A stretch of 64,000 bases of DNA from Candidatus Limnocylindrales bacterium. GTDB taxonomy: Bacteria; Desulfobacterota; Binatia; UBA1149; CAITLU01. Shown in pieces: positions 52,802 through 63,026 of this stretch. The notes under the pieces are model-generated. The model was not told where the DNA came from. It made no database searches and saw only the letters and a program-made list of their open reading frames with translations. The translations under genes and the position numbers were made by a program. Within the stretch, counting starts at the first letter, position 1; each line of letters opens with the position of its first letter. Location: NCBI GenBank assembly GCA_035626395.1, contig DASPNR010000042.1, forward strand, positions 124,001-188,000. The letters run 5' to 3'.

Positions 52802-54130
52802 TCAGCGACCCGCGGAGATCAGCGACGGGATGCTGAACCAGCTCACGGGCACGGATTCGGGCGCGTCCATGCCGCGGTCCAGGTACCAGCCGGCCTCGTC
52901 AGGGAAGGCCATCCCGGGAATGGCTGCGCGCGTGCCGTGCCCGAGCTGCAGATCGAGCACCGTGAATCCGTACACGAACATGCGCTCTTCGGGATAGGTG
53001 AAGTCGACCTTGGGGTTGGGACGGTTCGAGGTGCGGATGTTGATCAGGACCACCTTCCACAGCTCGTCGTTGTGATCGTAGAGGTCGGAGTAGGGAATCA
53101 TCTGCGCTTCGTCGTCGACGAAGATGACGCGCTTCGAGTAGGCGTACCCTTGCAGCTTGGACCGACCTTCGACGACCCACACGTTCGGCCGCACCTCCCA
53201 GTCCTCGCAGTAGGTGACGCCGCCGTCGTTCGGGCACACCTTCGGAGGAAGGTTCTTGCCGTGCAGCGAGGCCAGCATCGGCTTCTTGCCGATCATCTTC
53301 CAGTCCGACCAGGGGATCTGCCCGGCATAGCCGCCGAAGCTGTCGAGGTCGATGTCCTGGCCGAACAGCGCGTCCGACCGCTGCGCGCTCGAAAGACGGC
53401 GCACGCGCCGGATTGCCGGCGTGTACAGCCACGTGTCGTCCTGACGCGACGGGTCGATGTAGCGGAAGCTGACCGTGCCCACGCCTTTGAGATCGAACGG
53501 CTCGATCAGCGGGAAGAAGCCCGCCTTGTTGAAGACCTGGTCCGGGTTGTCCGCGATGATGGGGCGCGGGTCGTGATGCAGGCGGCCGAAGAAGCGCAGG
53601 TTGCGGCTCCAGTCGACGATGAAATGGCGCTCGACCTGGTATGTCGGCTTGCCATCCGCGTCCTTGTAGTAGGCGCCGGTATCCGCGTCGGGCAGATGCA
53701 CGCCGAGGTCGTCAGTGAAGTAGGAGGTGCGGTTGAAGTTCCACATCACCTTGACCGCGGCCTTCGGATCGTTGGGGTCGACGACGGGGAAGGGCCGTCC
53801 GGCCACCCAGTTCTTCAGGTCGTTGCGCTCATCGAGCGTGGCCTGCGCCGAGTATTTCTCGGTCGCTTCCTGGTAGGCCTTGGGCACGGGAATCTTCTGA
53901 TATGGAACGACCCGCAGCTCGCTGCCGTTCTCGACCGACGCGCGCACGCCCAGCGACATGTAGGCCGCGTACTTGTCCACGTTCGACTTGGTGATGATTT
54001 CGCCGGGCTGCGGCTCGGCACCGGCGGTGGCTGCCGCCTTGCCGCCTCCGGTCTGGGCCCATGCCCCGCCGACGGCGAGGAAAACGAAGGCGAGGGTGGT
54101 GACATGGGTCCACGATCTGGTCTTGGTCAT
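52802..54130 (-). CDS. DUF1329 outer-membrane-associated protein
   Basis: A 442-residue DUF1329 protein. The signal peptide ends GGAWAQ at about residue 24. The family's features are seen: RYIDPSRQDDTWLYTPAIRRVRRLSSAQRSDALFGQDID and a long lipoprotein-sorting-like beta sheet with EDWEVRPNVWVVEGRSKL and YSKRVIFVDDEAQMIPYSDLYDHNDELWKV. DUF1329 proteins usually stand with DUF1302 proteins and RND exporters in hydrophobic-compound transport; neither is nearby here. ATG 54130 starts the signal. Probable envelope lipid or hydrocarbon-handling role. Confidence 0.88.
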   Translation of the reverse strand: MTKTRSWTHVTTLAFVFLAVGGAWAQTGGGKAAATAGAEPQPGEIITKSNVDKYAAYMSLGVRASVENGSELRVVPYQKIPVPKAYQEATEKYSAQATLDERNDLKNWVAGRPFPVVDPNDPKAAVKVMWNFNRTSYFTDDLGVHLPDADTGAYYKDADGKPTYQVERHFIVDWSRNLRFFGRLHHDPRPIIADNPDQVFNKAGFFPLIEPFDLKGVGTVSFRYIDPSRQDDTWLYTPAIRRVRRLSSAQRSDALFGQDIDLDSFGGYAGQIPWSDWKMIGKKPMLASLHGKNLPPKVCPNDGGVTYCEDWEVRPNVWVVEGRSKLQGYAYSKRVIFVDDEAQMIPYSDLYDHNDELWKVVLINIRTSNRPNPKVDFTYPEERMFVYGFTVLDLQLGHGTRAAIPGMAFPDEAGWYLDRGMDAPESVPVSWFSIPSLISAGR

Positions 54131-54369
54131 GGGTAGAGATCCGCTCCCGACGGATTGAGGTCCGGTCTGAAATTCAAGGCCGATTGTAGATGGAACTTGT
54201 TCCACATCGCCTACGCCAGCCGCGTAGCTGGCGCAACGTGCGGGGTCGCGGCCGGAGCGGCAGGCGCCGTTTCGCTGCGGTGACCGCCAGGGCGCGGCCG
54301 TCGGCTCCAGGTCTTGGGGTGGTGCTGCCGCCGAATCAGCTCATCGCGTCCTCCGGCCCTGCCAACCGG

Positions 54370-54972
54370 TCAATCGAGCAGCAGCCGCATCAGCTCGCCG
54401 TAGTCCTCCGTGCGCGGGAACTGCGGGAACTCGTCGGCCACGTTCTGCGGGCAGCGGAACAGGACGCCGCGATCGGCTGCCAGGAGCATGGTCGTGTCAT
54501 TGTAGCTGTCGCCGCTGGCATGGACGCGAAAGCCAATGTTCTTGAGCGCCTCGGTGGCCTTCCGCTTTCCATCGCGGATACGGAGCTCGTAGCCCGTGAC
54601 GCGCCCGTCGTCGCTGACGACGAGGTCGTTGCAGAAAAGCGTGGGCCAGGAGAGCTGCTCCATCAGCGGCTGGGCGAACTGATAGAACGTGTCGCTCAGG
54701 ATCAGGACCTGCGTGCGAGCGCGCAGCTCGTGCAGGAACTCGGTTGCACCATCGAGCGGCCGCAGCGAGGCGATGACGGCCTGGATGTCGGCCAGCTTGA
54801 ACTTGTGCTTGTCCAGGATCGCCAGGCGCCCACGCATGAGCTTGTCGTAGTCGGGCTCGTCGCGCGTGGTGCGGCGCAGCTCGGGAATGCCGGTCTTTTC
54901 GGCGAATGCGATCCAGACCTCCGGGACCAGCACTCCTTCCAGATCCAGACAGACGATCAGTGGCGATGGCAC
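54370..54972 (-). CDS. thrH: Bifunctional phosphoserine phosphatase/homoserine phosphotransferase ThrH
   Basis: 200 residues, HAD-superfamily. [13 protein letters not shown] at about 7-19 shows the ThrH-type D-x-E motif instead of D-x-D, followed by [27 protein letters not shown] and [16 protein letters not shown]. ThrH dephosphorylates phosphoserine and can pass the phosphate to homoserine. The GTG start at 54972 has GGAGGAGCAAC upstream. Length matches the family. Confidence 0.93.
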   Translation of the reverse strand: MPSPLIVCLDLEGVLVPEVWIAFAEKTGIPELRRTTRDEPDYDKLMRGRLAILDKHKFKLADIQAVIASLRPLDGATEFLHELRARTQVLILSDTFYQFAQPLMEQLSWPTLFCNDLVVSDDGRVTGYELRIRDGKRKATEALKNIGFRVHASGDSYNDTTMLLAADRGVLFRCPQNVADEFPQFPRTEDYGELMRLLLD

Positions 54973-55081
54973 GTTGCTCCTCCGTTGCCGCCGGCGGCGC
55001 GCGACCTTAACAGCCGCAGGTGGTTGCGCAACCGTCGCGCGTGGCCGTCGCCAGCTCGTGCGCAGCGACGGTCGCGGCGCA

Positions 55082-55459
55082 TCAACCGCGCGCGAAAGGG
55101 TCGTCGACGACGAACAACCAGCTGCCGTCCGGCTGGCGGCGCACGACCTCGACCGCCTTGCCGTGCAGCTCAAGGACCGATCCATCGGGACCGTGTCCGT
55201 TCATCGTCCAATCGTTGTACAGGATGGCCAGGCCATCGCCCGCGGTGATCGTGCGTACGACGTTCATCCGGAGTCGCGGCCGCGTCGACACCATCGGTTC
55301 GAGCGCGTGACGGATGGCCTCGGGCCCCCGCGCGCAGCTCCCGTCCTGCTGAACCAGGACCCCATCCTCCTCGTAGAGCTGCACGAGCTCGTCGACGTCG
55401 CCTTCGTTGACGTACTCCGCGAACAGGGAGTCGCATTCTTCGGGTGTCTTGGCAGACAT
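55082..55459 (-). CDS. SnoaL-like/nuclear-transport-factor-2-fold protein
   Basis: 125 residues. [31 protein letters not shown] at about 4-34, [12 protein letters not shown], and the final DPFARG fit the NTF2-like ketosteroid-isomerase/SnoaL fold (DUF4440 group). Candidate small-molecule binding or isomerase; no catalytic Asp set is certain. ATG 55459 is preferred because AGGAGG is six bases upstream of it; ATG 55465 lies right on the site. ThrH lies downstream on the same strand. Confidence 0.8.
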   Translation of the reverse strand: MSAKTPEECDSLFAEYVNEGDVDELVQLYEEDGVLVQQDGSCARGPEAIRHALEPMVSTRPRLRMNVVRTITAGDGLAILYNDWTMNGHGPDGSVLELHGKAVEVVRRQPDGSWLFVVDDPFARG

Positions 55460-55660
55460 GGACATCCTCCTGATCCTGTCGCGTTGTAGTGCGGGAGGCG
55501 GGCGCGGGAAAGCATTTCCGCATCAGCCCCTCCTGCCGTTCTCAGGTACGGCGGCGGCCGCACACGGTCGAGCCGGAATGCGCGGTGCATTGCGTCATCA
55601 ACGTTGATGCGACGGACCGGCCCAACTGGACCTGACGCCGCACCCGGGCTAGCGGGCCTG

Positions 55661-56314
55661 ATGCGCATCGTCTCGGTCAACGTCGGCGGGCCGCGCCTGG
55701 TGCAGTGGCAGGGGCAGACGTTCGAAACGTCGATCTACAAGTCGCCCGTCCCCGGCCGCATCCCGCTTGGCACGCTCAACCTGGAAGGCGACAGACAATC
55801 CGACCTCAGCGTGCACGGCGGCCCCGACAAGGCGGTGTACGGGTATCCGATCGAGCACTACGAGTACTGGAAGCAGACGCTCGAGGTGGCCGAGCTGCCC
55901 ATGGGAGCGTTCGGCGAAAACCTGACGCTCGAAGGCTTCCGCGAAGACGACCTGTCGGTCGGCGACATCCTGCGCGCCGGCAGCGCCGAGCTGATGGTGA
56001 CCCAGCCGCGGATCCCGTGCTTCAAGCTCAACGCGCGCATGAAGCGCTCCGACATGGTCAAGATGTTCCTGGCCAGCCGCCGCTCCGGCTTCTACTTCTG
56101 TGTCCTTCGCGAAGGCGAGGTCGCCGCCGGCGACGGCGTCGACATCGTGGACAGGGCGACAGAGCGGATGAGCGTGCGGGAGCTGAACGACATCTATGCG
56201 AACAAGAGCACCGAGCTTGCGGTGCTGGAGCGGGCGATGCGGCTGCGCGGGCTGGCTCAGGTCTGGCGCGAGCAGATCGGGCGCGCGCTGGCGGCGGCTG
56301 GGGTCAAGAGCTAG
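55661..56314 (+). CDS. MOSC-domain protein (YiiM-like)
   Basis: 217 residues. GTLNLEGDRQSDLSVHGGPDKAVYGYP and GAFGENLTLEGF give the MOSC fold; QPRIPCFKL has the conserved Cys of molybdenum-cofactor sulfurase-type domains, which suits YiiM-like N-hydroxylated base reductase or Mo-handling roles. The C-terminal 3-alpha segment (about 165-217) is also present. ATG 55661 starts the conserved MRIVSVNVG. Molybdenum cofactor handling is likely; exact substrate unknown. Confidence 0.9.
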   Translation: MRIVSVNVGGPRLVQWQGQTFETSIYKSPVPGRIPLGTLNLEGDRQSDLSVHGGPDKAVYGYPIEHYEYWKQTLEVAELPMGAFGENLTLEGFREDDLSVGDILRAGSAELMVTQPRIPCFKLNARMKRSDMVKMFLASRRSGFYFCVLREGEVAAGDGVDIVDRATERMSVRELNDIYANKSTELAVLERAMRLRGLAQVWREQIGRALAAAGVKS

Positions 56315-56364
56315 CGCGGATCCTGGCGGCGTTCCTTACCGTGGCCGCTCAGGTACAAAGCGTC

Positions 56365-57648
56365 ATGGCCGCAGACGTCCAGTCGGTTCTTGGCGCAATG
56401 TCGTCCGAGCGCGCGCTCGCCTTGGCCGCCGCGGCGGCACTCCTTGCCATGGCCAGCGCGGTCCTGCTCGTCCTGATCTGGCGGCGCCTGGGCCAGCGCC
56501 CGGACCTGGAGCGCACGCTGCGTGAAGAGCTCAGGGCCGCGCGTGACGAATCCGCGCGCCAGGCGCGCGACGCGCGCCAGGAGCTGCAGGCCAGCCTGAC
56601 GAGCCTGAGAGGCGAGCTGACCGCCAGCGTCGAGATGGTACGCGGCGTGGTCGATCGCCGTCTCGGCGAGATCCGCGAGAGCAACGAACGCCGCCTCGAT
56701 CAGATGCGCCAGACGGTGGAGGAGAAGCTCCACGATACGCTCGAGAAGCGCCTCGGCGAATCCTTCCGCCTCGTCAGCAGCCAGCTCGAGGCGGTGCACA
56801 AGGGGCTCGGCGAGATGCAGAGCCTGGCCGCCGGCGTCGGCGACCTGAAGAAGGTGCTGACGAACGTCAAGGTGCGCGGCACCTGGGGCGAGGTGCAGCT
56901 CGGCGCGCTGCTCGAGCAGGTCCTGACACCCGAGCAATACGCGCGCAACGTGACGGTTCGGGAGGGCTCGCGTGAGGTCGTCGAGTACGCGCTGCGGCTG
57001 CCGGGGCAGGGCGGGGACGCGCCGCTGTGGCTGCCCATCGATTGCAAGTTCCCGCACGAGGATTACGCGCGCCTGGTCGCGGCCGCCGAAGCCGCCGACG
57101 CCGACGCCGTGCAGCGGGCCACGCAGGACCTGCTGCGCGCCGTCAAGAAGTGCGCACAGGACATCCGCGACAAGTACATCCACCCGCCGCACACCACCGA
57201 CTTCGCCATTCTCTTCCTTCCCACCGAAGGCCTGTACGCGGAGGTGCTGCGCAATCCGGGCTTCGTCGAGGAGATGCAGCAGAGCTGCCGCGTGGTGCTG
57301 GCGGGGCCGACCACGCTGGCGGCGCTGCTCAACAGCCTGCGCATCGGTTTTCGCACGCTGGCCATCGAGAAGAGGGCCAGCGAGGTCTGGCACGTGCTGG
57401 CAGCGGTGAAGGCCGAGTTCGGCAAGTTCAGCGGCGTCCTGGACAAGGTGAAGCGGCAGCTCGAGACCGCAACTCGCACGATCGAGACGACCGGTGCGCG
57501 CACGCGTGCCATCGAGAAGCGGCTGCGCGGCGTCGAGACTCTGCCCGGATATGACGTTGCGCCGTTGAGCGGCAACGGCGACGGTGCAGGGCCGGTCAGT
57601 GCCCGGCTCGAACACGAGGCGGGCGAGCCCGAGGAGTCGCCGGCGTGA
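56365..57648 (+). CDS. rmuC: RmuC-family DNA recombination protein
   Basis: 427 residues. One transmembrane helix (about 18-38), a long coiled coil (about 47-160), then the RmuC nuclease-like domain (about 160-400) with VRGTWGEVQLGALLEQVLTPEQY, LWLPIDCKFPHEDY and KYIHPPHTTDFAILFLPTEGLYAEV. RmuC limits inversions at short repeats; the domain has a PD-(D/E)xK core (ID-CK). ATG 56365 was chosen; the longer frame is in the MOSC shadow. Confidence 0.93.
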   Translation: MAADVQSVLGAMSSERALALAAAAALLAMASAVLLVLIWRRLGQRPDLERTLREELRAARDESARQARDARQELQASLTSLRGELTASVEMVRGVVDRRLGEIRESNERRLDQMRQTVEEKLHDTLEKRLGESFRLVSSQLEAVHKGLGEMQSLAAGVGDLKKVLTNVKVRGTWGEVQLGALLEQVLTPEQYARNVTVREGSREVVEYALRLPGQGGDAPLWLPIDCKFPHEDYARLVAAAEAADADAVQRATQDLLRAVKKCAQDIRDKYIHPPHTTDFAILFLPTEGLYAEVLRNPGFVEEMQQSCRVVLAGPTTLAALLNSLRIGFRTLAIEKRASEVWHVLAAVKAEFGKFSGVLDKVKRQLETATRTIETTGARTRAIEKRLRGVETLPGYDVAPLSGNGDGAGPVSARLEHEAGEPEESPA

Positions 57649-57717
57649 CGGCGCGCGCAGCACGCTCGTGCGCCTGGACGAAGCCGTAGTCCTCACGGCG
57701 AGCAGAGAGGCGCTTGA

Positions 57718-58908
57718 ATGACGACCGTCGCATTCGATCCCACCGAGCTCGAGCACGTCGAGGACCCGTACCCGATCTTCGCGCGCATTCGCGAAGGCGG
57801 AGCAGTGCGGCGTCTGGAAACCGGCTTCTGGATGATCACCGGACATGCCGCCGCCCTCGAGGCGCTGCACCACCCCGAATGTCGCTCCAGCCCCATCGCG
57901 ATGCGCTATCTCGACGGCCTTCCGCCCGGCGCTGCGCGCGACGAGATGAGCCATCGCATCAACTTTCTGGATCCGCCCGATCATCCGCGCGTGCGCGGCA
58001 TCGTGTCGAAGGCGTTCACGCCGCGGCGCATCGCCACGCTGCGACCGTGGATCGAGCAGACTGCGATTCGCCTTCTGCAAGCACTGGACGGGCGCGAGGA
58101 GGTGGACCTCCTGCGCGAGTTCGCGCATCAGGTGCCGTCGCTCGTCATTTCCGAGCTGCTCGGCGTGCCGGTCGAGGACCGCGACAGGCTGACGGCGTGG
58201 AGCGACGAGGTCGCGCCGCTGCTCGCGCTGCAGGTGTCGCCGGAGCAGAAGGAGCGTGCGATCGCGGCCGCGGAAGATTTCCACGCGTATCTCGGCGCTC
58301 TTCTCGATGACCGCGCGCGCCGGCCCGGCGAGGACCTGCTGTCGGCGTTGCTGGCAGCGGAAGCGGAAGGTGAGCGGCTTTCGCGTGTGGAACTGCTCTC
58401 GCTGGCGGCAACGCTGTATTCGGCCGGCCACCGCACGACGCGGGACCTGTTCACCAACGGGATGTCGGTGCTCCTGTCGGATCCTCAGCGCTATCGGCGG
58501 GTGCTCGACGGTACGTGGACGATTGCGGCGACGGTCGAGGAGTTTCTGCGCTTCCAGACGCCGACACTGTTCGTCGTGCGCATACCGTTTTCGGCCGTGA
58601 CGATCGGCGGCGTCGAGATCGGTCCTTACGAACCCCTGCTCATCTTCCTGGCCGCCGCCAACCGCGATCCGGCGGCGTACGAGCAGCCGGAGGATTTCCG
58701 TCCCGGCCGCGGCGGCCCTTCACCACTGTCGTTCGCGTTCGGTGCCCACTTCTGCCTCGGCGCTTCGTTGGCACGATCCGAAGCCGAAGCGATGCTCGCT
58801 GCCGTCACGTCGCATTGGCCCAATTTGCGGCTGGCACCGGACCGCGCGCTGCGCTGGCACCAGCGAGGCCCCTTCCGCGGCCTCGACGACCTGGTCGTCG
58901 CCGCGTGA
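57718..58908 (+). CDS. Cytochrome P450
   Basis: A 396-residue soluble bacterial P450. The I-helix AGHRTTRD, the ExxR helix (EFLRFQTP), and the haem-binding FGAHFCLGASLAR with axial Cys346 are intact. Monooxygenation of a hydrophobic substrate is expected; no ferredoxin or reductase gene is adjacent. The sequence resembles CYP107/CYP142-like soil P450s in length and motifs, but subfamily cannot be set. Confidence 0.95.
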   Translation: MTTVAFDPTELEHVEDPYPIFARIREGGAVRRLETGFWMITGHAAALEALHHPECRSSPIAMRYLDGLPPGAARDEMSHRINFLDPPDHPRVRGIVSKAFTPRRIATLRPWIEQTAIRLLQALDGREEVDLLREFAHQVPSLVISELLGVPVEDRDRLTAWSDEVAPLLALQVSPEQKERAIAAAEDFHAYLGALLDDRARRPGEDLLSALLAAEAEGERLSRVELLSLAATLYSAGHRTTRDLFTNGMSVLLSDPQRYRRVLDGTWTIAATVEEFLRFQTPTLFVVRIPFSAVTIGGVEIGPYEPLLIFLAAANRDPAAYEQPEDFRPGRGGPSPLSFAFGAHFCLGASLARSEAEAMLAAVTSHWPNLRLAPDRALRWHQRGPFRGLDDLVVAA

Positions 58909-58975
58909 CTTCGTTGTTCTGCCTCGTGGCCAGGAAACCGGGACTCCGAACATGCAGACAGACCGACGCGCCGGC

Positions 58976-59545
58976 TCAGTACCCGGGGAAGAGATCGCTG
59001 ATCGCGACGCGCGTGCCGGGGAGCCCCGCAAGCTCGACCGTCTCGCCCCGCTCGGCGACGATGACGGCGCGATACGTTGCGCTCCGCCGGTCGGGATGCA
59101 GATGAACCTCCACGCGGCGGTCGCGCAGATTGACGATCCAGTACTCGGTGACGTTCGCGCGGGCGTAGATCCGTGACTTCGTCAGGCGATCCTGAGGCAG
59201 CGAGGTGTCGGCTATCTCGACGACCAGCAGGGCGGTGGTCGGATGACGGTCGCGATAGCTTGCCGGCGTACCCTCGACAACTGCAAGGTCGGGCTGGGGT
59301 GCCGACCGTGAGCCGCCGATGAGAGGCATCTGGATGCGAATGGAAGCCCGATCACCGACGGCCGCACGCACGGAGCGGTCGACACACATCGCAACCGCCG
59401 CGTGCAGAGGTTCTCGAGGAGGAGAGGCGACGACGAGCCCCTCCAGAAGCTCGACGTGATCGGTCTCTTCAAGCAGTCCCTGCTGTGCCAGCCGGAAGTA
59501 CCGTTCGACGGTGTAGCCGAGGTCGCGGTCCGCACGTTCCGACAT
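58976..59545 (-). CDS. Uma2-family (DUF820) endonuclease-like protein
   Basis: 189 residues. DHVELLEGLVVASPP (N-terminal), PQPDLAVVEG, LLVVEIADTSLPQDRLTKSRIYARANVTEYWIV form the PD-(D/E)xK-type nuclease core of Uma2 proteins. The function is uncertain; many sit in defence or mobile contexts. No partner toxin is adjacent. ATG 59545 begins MSERADRDLGYTVERYFRLAQQG, typical of the family. Confidence 0.88.
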   Translation of the reverse strand: MSERADRDLGYTVERYFRLAQQGLLEETDHVELLEGLVVASPPREPLHAAVAMCVDRSVRAAVGDRASIRIQMPLIGGSRSAPQPDLAVVEGTPASYRDRHPTTALLVVEIADTSLPQDRLTKSRIYARANVTEYWIVNLRDRRVEVHLHPDRRSATYRAVIVAERGETVELAGLPGTRVAISDLFPGY

Positions 59546-59672
59546 GCCGCGATCGTAGCAAGGGGCGCGGCGGTCGAGAAGGGAACGGCAGTCCGAAATT
59601 ACACGTGGGGCATCGCGATGATGTCACGTCGGGACATGCTGCCGACATCTTCAGACGTGACGGGACAGCGCA

Positions 59673-60698
59673 TCACAGCCTGGCGATGACGGCGTCGGCG
59701 AATGCGTCGGTCCCGAGGCTGCCGCCTAGATCGCGCGTCTTTTCGCCATCGGAAAGGGCGCGGTTGTAGGCTCCCTTGATGCGCTCGGCCACCTGGCTGC
59801 AGCGGCCATCGCCGCGCGTCTCGGCCAGATGATTGAGCATCATCACCGCCGACATCAGCAGCGCCAGTGGATTTGCCACGCCCTGGCCGGCGATGTCGGG
59901 CGCCGAGCCGTGCACGGCTTCGAAAACGGAGTCGACGTCGCCGACATTGGCTCCCGGTACGACGCCCAGCCCACCGACCAGGCCCGCGGCGAGGTCGCTG
60001 ACCACGTCGCCGTAGAGGTTCTCCATCAGCAGAACCTCGAAGCGCGTCGGGTCCTGCACGAGCTTCATGCAGCCGGCGTCGATGATCAGCTCCTCGTACT
60101 GCACCTGCGCGAACTTCTGCTCGTGCACCGCACGCGCACAGCGCAGGAACAGGCCATCGGTCAGCTTCATGATGTTGGCTTTGTGGAAAACGGTGACCTT
60201 GGAGCGCCCGCGACGGGCCGCGTAGGCGAAGGCATGCTCGGCGATGCGCGTGCATGCGCGCTCGGTCGCGACCTTGAGGCTGGTGACGACGCCCGGCGTG
60301 ATCTCGTTCTCGACGCCGCTGTAGAGGCCTTCGGTGTTCTCCCGCACGATGACCAGATCCACCCCCGAAAAGCGCGTGGTTACGCCGGCCAGCGATCGCA
60401 CGGGCCGCACGGCCGCGTACAGATCGAGCGTCTTGCGCAGGGACACGTTGATGGAGCGGAAGCCGGTGCCGACCGGCGTCGTGCAGGGCCCTTTCAGCGC
60501 GACGTGGTGCTGTCGGATCGCGTCGAGCGTTTCGGCAGGCAGCACGTCGCCATGCCTGTCGAGGGCGGCGATGCCCGCGTGCCGCTCGACCCAGCGCACC
60601 GGCGCGGCTGCGGCCTCCAGCACGCGCACCGTCGCATGCGCGACCTCCGGTCCGATTCCGTCGCCAGGGATCAGGACCACCTGATGAGTCTCTTCCAT
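59673..60698 (-). CDS. NAD-dependent isocitrate/isopropylmalate dehydrogenase-family enzyme
   Basis: 341 residues. [29 protein letters not shown] is the substrate loop, [12 protein letters not shown] marks the isocitrate-dehydrogenase branch over isopropylmalate dehydrogenases, and [12 protein letters not shown] and [18 protein letters not shown] complete the active site. Oxidative decarboxylation of isocitrate (or homoisocitrate) with NAD is likely. ATG 60698 starts [19 protein letters not shown]; the ribosome site is weak. The upstream in-frame extension is the shadow of the PQQ gene region. Confidence 0.9.
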   Translation of the reverse strand: MEETHQVVLIPGDGIGPEVAHATVRVLEAAAAPVRWVERHAGIAALDRHGDVLPAETLDAIRQHHVALKGPCTTPVGTGFRSINVSLRKTLDLYAAVRPVRSLAGVTTRFSGVDLVIVRENTEGLYSGVENEITPGVVTSLKVATERACTRIAEHAFAYAARRGRSKVTVFHKANIMKLTDGLFLRCARAVHEQKFAQVQYEELIIDAGCMKLVQDPTRFEVLLMENLYGDVVSDLAAGLVGGLGVVPGANVGDVDSVFEAVHGSAPDIAGQGVANPLALLMSAVMMLNHLAETRGDGRCSQVAERIKGAYNRALSDGEKTRDLGGSLGTDAFADAVIARL

Positions 60699-60834
60699 CG
60701 CGCGCCTATTCCGTTCTGACACGAACGACGCCGCGAGCAACGCGATCGCGACCGCCTTCATCGCCGCCTTGCCCGTTTGCGGCTGCGCCGTTACAGTCCG
60801 CGACCGGGCGCGGCGCGCCTTCCCAGGAGGTCTC

Positions 60835-63012
60835 ATGTTCGAAGGCGTACGTAGCCGACGGCTGCTGCTTTCTCTGGCCTGCTCGATGCTTGCCGTGCTC
60901 ATCGCTGCCGGCGCGATTCCGTCCGTCGTGCTCGCCGCCGGTGGTGATGCGCCGCCGGCCGCGGATGCGCCTGTTCCCACCGAGCCCTCCACGCCGCCCA
61001 AAGCGCCGGCGCAGCCTCCCTCTGCCGAGGCGGCGGCCGCGCTCGAGAAATTCGCGCTGATCGACGACACCAGGCTCGTCGCGGCCGATGCCGAGACCGG
61101 CGACTGGATCAGCCATGGCCGCACCTATGCCGAGCAGCGCTACAGCCCGCTCGACCAGATCAACACCGACACGGTCAAGGACCTGAAGCTGACGTGGTCC
61201 TTTTTCACGGGCGAAAAACGCGGCCACGAAGCCACGCCCATCGCGGTTGACGGCGTGCTGATCTTCACGAGCTCCTGGAGCATCGTCTTCGCCGTCGATG
61301 CACGCACCGGCGCCGAGATCTGGCGCTACGATCCCAAGGTTCCCAAGGACACCGCGCAGAAGGGCTGCTGCGACGTCGTCAATCGCGGCGTGGCTGCCTA
61401 CAAGGGCCGCATCTACTTCGGCGCGTTCGACGGACGCCTGGTCGCGCTCGATGCCAAGACCGGCAACCTGGTCTGGGAGACGGTGACCGTCGATCAGAGC
61501 AAGCCCTACACGATCACGGGCGCCCCGCGCATCGTCCAAGGCAAGGTCATCATCGGCAACGGCGGCGCCGAGCTGGGCGTTCGCGGCTACGTCAGCGCCT
61601 ACGATGCCGAGACCGGCAACATGCTGTGGCGCACGTACACGGTGCCGGGAAATCCTGCCGACGGTTTCGAATCGCCGGCGCTCGAGAAGGCGGCGCAGAC
61701 GTGGAAGGGCGGCAACTGGTGGGAGATCGGCGGCGGCGGAACGGTGTGGGACTCAATGGCCTACGATCCGGAGCTCGACCTCCTCTACGTCGGCACCGGA
61801 AACGGCTCGCCGTGGGTGCGTCACATCCGCAGCCCCGGCGGCGGCGACAATCTCTATCTCTCCTCGATTCTCGCGCTGCGTCCGGACACCGGCGAGCTGG
61901 TCTGGCACTATCAGACCACGCCGGGGGACAACTGGGACTTCACGGCCACGCAGCACATCATCCTGGCCGATCTCACCATCGACGGACAGCCGCGCAAGGT
62001 GCTGATGCAGGCGCCGAAGAACGGCTTCTTCTACGTCGTCGATCGCACCAACGGACAGCTGATCTCCGCCGAGAAGTACGTGGAGGTGACGTGGGCCGAG
62101 CGCGTCGATCCAGCCACCGGCCGGCCCGTGGAGGCCAAGGGCGCCGACTTCAAGGACGAGCTGGCCATGCTCAAGCCCACGCCGTTTGGCGGACACAACT
62201 GGCAGCCGATGTCCTACAGCCCCAAGACCGGGCTCGTCTATCTGCCGGCACAGGAGATCCTCGGCGTCTATCGCATCGAGAAAGGCTTCGAGTACCGGCC
62301 CGGGCGCTGGAACACCGGCACCGACTTCAACGTGTACTCGATGCTGACGCCCGAGCTGGTGTCGGGTCATCTGCTGGCGTGGGATCCGGTCAAGCAGAAG
62401 GAAGCGTGGCGGCACCCGTACGCGATGCCGTGGAACGGCGGCACGCTGAGCACCGCCGGCAATCTGGTCTTCCAGGGCACGGCCGACGGCCGGTTCATCG
62501 CCTTCGACGCCACCACCGGAAAGGAGCTGTGGGAGGCACGCACGGCGACCGGCGTCGGCGCGGGCCCCATCACCTACGAGGTCGACGGCAAGCAGTACGT
62601 GACGATCGTTGCGGGATGGGGCGGCGCGTTCGGCCTGGCTGGTGGTCCGGCTGCCAGACAGGCCAACAACGATCCGCGCGGACGCGTGCTGACCTACTCA
62701 CTGGCAACGCCGGAGCTGCCGCCGGCATCTGCGGTGGCCGAGCTGCTCGACAAGACCGACGAGTTCGCGCGCGGCGAACGCATCTACCACAAGTGGTGCG
62801 CGGTCTGTCACGGGGCCGCCGGGATAACGGGCAACGTCGGCATCCCTGACCTACGTCACACCAAGCTGCCGTACCCATCCTTCGATGCCGTGGTGCGACA
62901 GGGTCTGCTGGCCGGCGCCGGCATGCCCGACCTCGGACGCTGGGTCTCGGCCGAGGACACGCGTCTGATCAAGAGCTACCTGGAGAAGCGCAGAGAGCAG
63001 GTCGGCGACTGA
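60835..63012 (+). CDS. PQQ-dependent quinohaemoprotein alcohol dehydrogenase
   Basis: 725 residues, periplasmic. Signal peptide [33 protein letters not shown] precedes ATG 60835. The eight-bladed propeller (about 100-620) has the adjacent-Cys pair GCCD (about 179-181) and the catalytic-Asp segment [12 protein letters not shown] cytochrome c domain (about 640-725) has CAVCH. At the position two after the catalytic Asp, Thr replaces the Asp found in lanthanide enzymes, so calcium is expected. It oxidises alcohols and passes electrons to a c-type chain. It runs into the TonB gene 14 bp downstream, an unusual neighbour. Confidence 0.93.
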   Translation: MFEGVRSRRLLLSLACSMLAVLIAAGAIPSVVLAAGGDAPPAADAPVPTEPSTPPKAPAQPPSAEAAAALEKFALIDDTRLVAADAETGDWISHGRTYAEQRYSPLDQINTDTVKDLKLTWSFFTGEKRGHEATPIAVDGVLIFTSSWSIVFAVDARTGAEIWRYDPKVPKDTAQKGCCDVVNRGVAAYKGRIYFGAFDGRLVALDAKTGNLVWETVTVDQSKPYTITGAPRIVQGKVIIGNGGAELGVRGYVSAYDAETGNMLWRTYTVPGNPADGFESPALEKAAQTWKGGNWWEIGGGGTVWDSMAYDPELDLLYVGTGNGSPWVRHIRSPGGGDNLYLSSILALRPDTGELVWHYQTTPGDNWDFTATQHIILADLTIDGQPRKVLMQAPKNGFFYVVDRTNGQLISAEKYVEVTWAERVDPATGRPVEAKGADFKDELAMLKPTPFGGHNWQPMSYSPKTGLVYLPAQEILGVYRIEKGFEYRPGRWNTGTDFNVYSMLTPELVSGHLLAWDPVKQKEAWRHPYAMPWNGGTLSTAGNLVFQGTADGRFIAFDATTGKELWEARTATGVGAGPITYEVDGKQYVTIVAGWGGAFGLAGGPAARQANNDPRGRVLTYSLATPELPPASAVAELLDKTDEFARGERIYHKWCAVCHGAAGITGNVGIPDLRHTKLPYPSFDAVVRQGLLAGAGMPDLGRWVSAEDTRLIKSYLEKRREQVGD

Positions 63013-63026
63013 CCGTGGCGCATTCG

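Noticed and set aside
59829-60719. Long plus-strand frame opposite the dehydrogenase gene
   Set aside because: It is a shadow of the isocitrate-dehydrogenase-like gene; the translation has no family-like motif while the other strand has the complete enzyme.
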